Assembly: GCA_021234155.1 (NCBI GenBank)
Contig: JAJEKV010000115.1
Span: 1,348,899-1,412,898, forward strand
Direction: 5' to 3'
DNA length: 64,000 nt
Origin: Isoetes taiwanensis
Lineage: Eukaryota > Streptophyta > Lycopodiopsida > Isoetales > Isoetaceae
Of this stretch, positions 62,301-64,000 are shown in pieces. The notes below the pieces were generated by a model that saw only the letters and a program-made list of their open reading frames with translations, ran no database searches and was not told the DNA's origin. Both the position numbers and the translations under genes were made by a program. Positions within the stretch are counted from its first letter, which is position 1; each line of letters opens with the position of its first letter.

Positions 62301-63145
62301 TGTAGCAATTCAAGAACTATTGATTTACCTAGTACCATAGTCCTTATGATAAAAAACCAATAGCAAGTATTTAGAGTTGCGGTCTTTACTAAATGAAACA
62401 AAAACATGTAGTGAACTTCATTTTGGAAACCACTTCAATAATAATTAATATTGGTTTAATGCATATATTAATGAATTGAAACTGGACCACATACATAAAC
62501 CATACCAATAAACAATAATGATAAGAAACCCAAATAAAATAACCATTACAAAGGACCTTGTGAGGCGCTGAATAACTTGTTGTGGTTTTCAACATTAACC
62601 CACTTAAGTGATATTACTTTATTACTAGGTAGATTTACATATATAAAAACATTATAAAAACTAGTAATTCTTCTTTTTTGGGGCCTTGTAGTGAGCCACT
62701 ACATTTTGAAAGTAAGCTACAACTATTAAGCTGCAATAAATCAAGTAGAACCTAAATTTACACATCCACGAAATTCAAATCTAACTTTAAATATGATATA
62801 AGTCGAGATGATACATCTCTATTAAATGCATTTCTGACAAATAGAGAGAAAATAAATTAGTGTAGATATGTCATGTTCTATCTTTTGAAGGTTTTGAAGA
62901 TTAGGTAAGGATAAACTTTGTAATTTGCTCTTTGTAGAAACTATTCTGATGGTCTCTTGAAATTCTGAGAATGGAAGGACGCCAAATAGAACTTTGTGCA
63001 GAGCACGAGATAAAAAGAAATAAATAGACGAACTTCTTGGCTGACTAAGAGCTTTATATATGCTACCAGTTCATACATAGAAGTTTTCTCAATATTAGGC
63101 TTGAGATCTTGTGGATTTAATAAGCTACATTCCCTTCCCTCTTCT
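62301..63145. other. Intergenic, no gene seen
   Basis: AT-rich sequence with no recognised element before the probable LTR. Confidence 0.4.
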
Positions 63146-63515
63146 TGTTGGAATATAAATATCTTGACTAAACATAATGTCTTCCAGCTTGACGAGTGGA
63201 TTCGTACTTAACTTCTGATCTTGAGAAGGTCTTGAAGAATATGCGGAAAGTGACACTTTAGCCGACCTTGAGCCGCAGACCCTAAATCGGTCTTGAGTAA
63301 TGTAATTGAATGGTGATGCGGTTAAGCGGTAGACTATATTCTTAGTCCTCACGATTGTATATAATGATTATGCGATTATGTACTATGTAATGCTTTCGAG
63401 AAAGTAGAATTGTATTTCTATTGCTTTTCTCAATGGAATTTATTTACTGTCTTCTATTCTATCTCTTGAGTCGATCTTACTTGGGTTTGTGCTGGTTTTG
63501 CACTAGTTCTATCAT
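63146..63515 (+). mobile_element. Probable 5' LTR of a Copia-type retrotransposon
   Basis: Starts TGTTGGAATATAAATATC, a common opening of plant Copia LTRs, and ends TTCTATCA, giving TG...CA ends over about 370 bp. TATATAATG near 63357 could be the TATA box, followed by a pyrimidine-rich U5-like end (TCTTCTATTCTATCTC). The internal part and 3' LTR would lie beyond the window, so the second LTR that would prove it cannot be seen. Confidence 0.4.
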
Positions 63516-63529
63516 GGAAATTATGATTT

Positions 63530-63550
63530 TGGTATCGTAACTGGTATGAG
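63530..63550 (+). other. Possible retrotransposon primer binding site
   Basis: TGGTATCGTAACTGG begins like the plant initiator-Met-tRNA primer site TGGTATCAGAGC, and departs from it exactly at the CAG. It lies 14 nt after the proposed LTR end. From here to 64000 no clear gag frame is open. Confidence 0.35.
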
Positions 63551-64000
63551 GCCTTTTCTTGAGGAGAGAATAGAAACCAAGCTATTCAGAGAAACATCAA
63601 ATTAGATTAGCCATTGTTCCCGGGTTCTTTGGCTGAGATTTGGTGGTGGAATATCTCATTTCGCGGCATTGGAGAAGATTCTTGCTTTTGGCACGGAAGT
63701 GTTTTGGGAGAGTGAAGTTGGATTTTCCGGCCAAGTTAGTGTGACATTGAGTTTTTCCAAGACCTTTTGGCTGACAAAATTCAGATTAACTTACTCTAAT
63801 TAGGTGCTTTGTTTGGTGAATTTGCTTTTCTCAACCCATACATTTGAAATGGCGAAGCGAGGGAAATTCATGCGAATCCCATTGTAAGTTCTCCACCCAG
63901 TGCAAAAGCTCTTAATAATAATTATGCTTGAAGGATTTATGGTGAATTATTTGATATTTTGTGACATAGGGCGGTGTTTGATAAAGCAATACGTAACTGA

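Overview
This is nuclear DNA of a land plant. The evidence is receptor-like kinase genes of plant type (malectin-like ectodomain, S-domain/EGF/PAN ectodomain with a Ser/Thr kinase), short AT-rich introns with plant splice signals, a plant LINE, tRNA-derived repeats and a probable Copia-type LTR. I cannot name the species. The window is gene-poor and repeat-rich, and most short open frames are chance frames inside repeats.

Layout. 1-4 kb: AT-rich intergenic DNA with a 120-bp tandem repeat and a degenerate copy of a repeat seen again at 21-34 kb. About 4.06-8.4 kb and 14.87-19.6 kb: two arms of a large inverted duplication. Each arm carries the same pair of receptor-gene pieces, the C-terminal tail of a kinase followed about 2 kb later by a malectin-like gene. 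The left malectin gene (5967 to 4531, minus strand) gives a clean three-exon, 400-residue frame; the right copy (17122 to 19075, plus strand) is broken. The 6.5-kb spacer between the arms holds the rest of the kinase pseudogene (8.25-10 kb), an inverted-repeat element (10.6-11.1 kb) and an exon-like NT-C2 fragment (11.9-12.1 kb).

21.1-33.7 kb: a repeat complex. Two head-to-tail dimers of a 1.2-kb unit (A units) flank it. Each unit carries a tRNA-like internal Pol III promoter and an array of heat-shock-element half sites. Between the dimers lie two copies of a 2.1-kb repeat (B), one with a poly-T edge and a 12-bp flanking direct repeat, and a 1.7-kb terminal-inverted-repeat element. 38.8-44.3 kb: a decayed LINE on the minus strand with a recognisable reverse transcriptase. 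44.3-54.7 kb: no gene seen. 54.7-62.3 kb: low-complexity DNA rich in ATTCCAT-like words, with a run of unidentified minus-strand open frames. 63.1 kb to the end: a probable 5' LTR and primer binding site of a retrotransposon that leaves the window.

The most important observation: where two copies of the same sequence can be compared (malectin arms, A units, B units), many of the differences are small indels or swaps at CAG/CTG, typically CWG becoming CG. That pattern looks like basecalling error at CHG-methylated cytosines in a long-read assembly, so several apparent pseudogene lesions may not be real. It may also show which copies are silenced.
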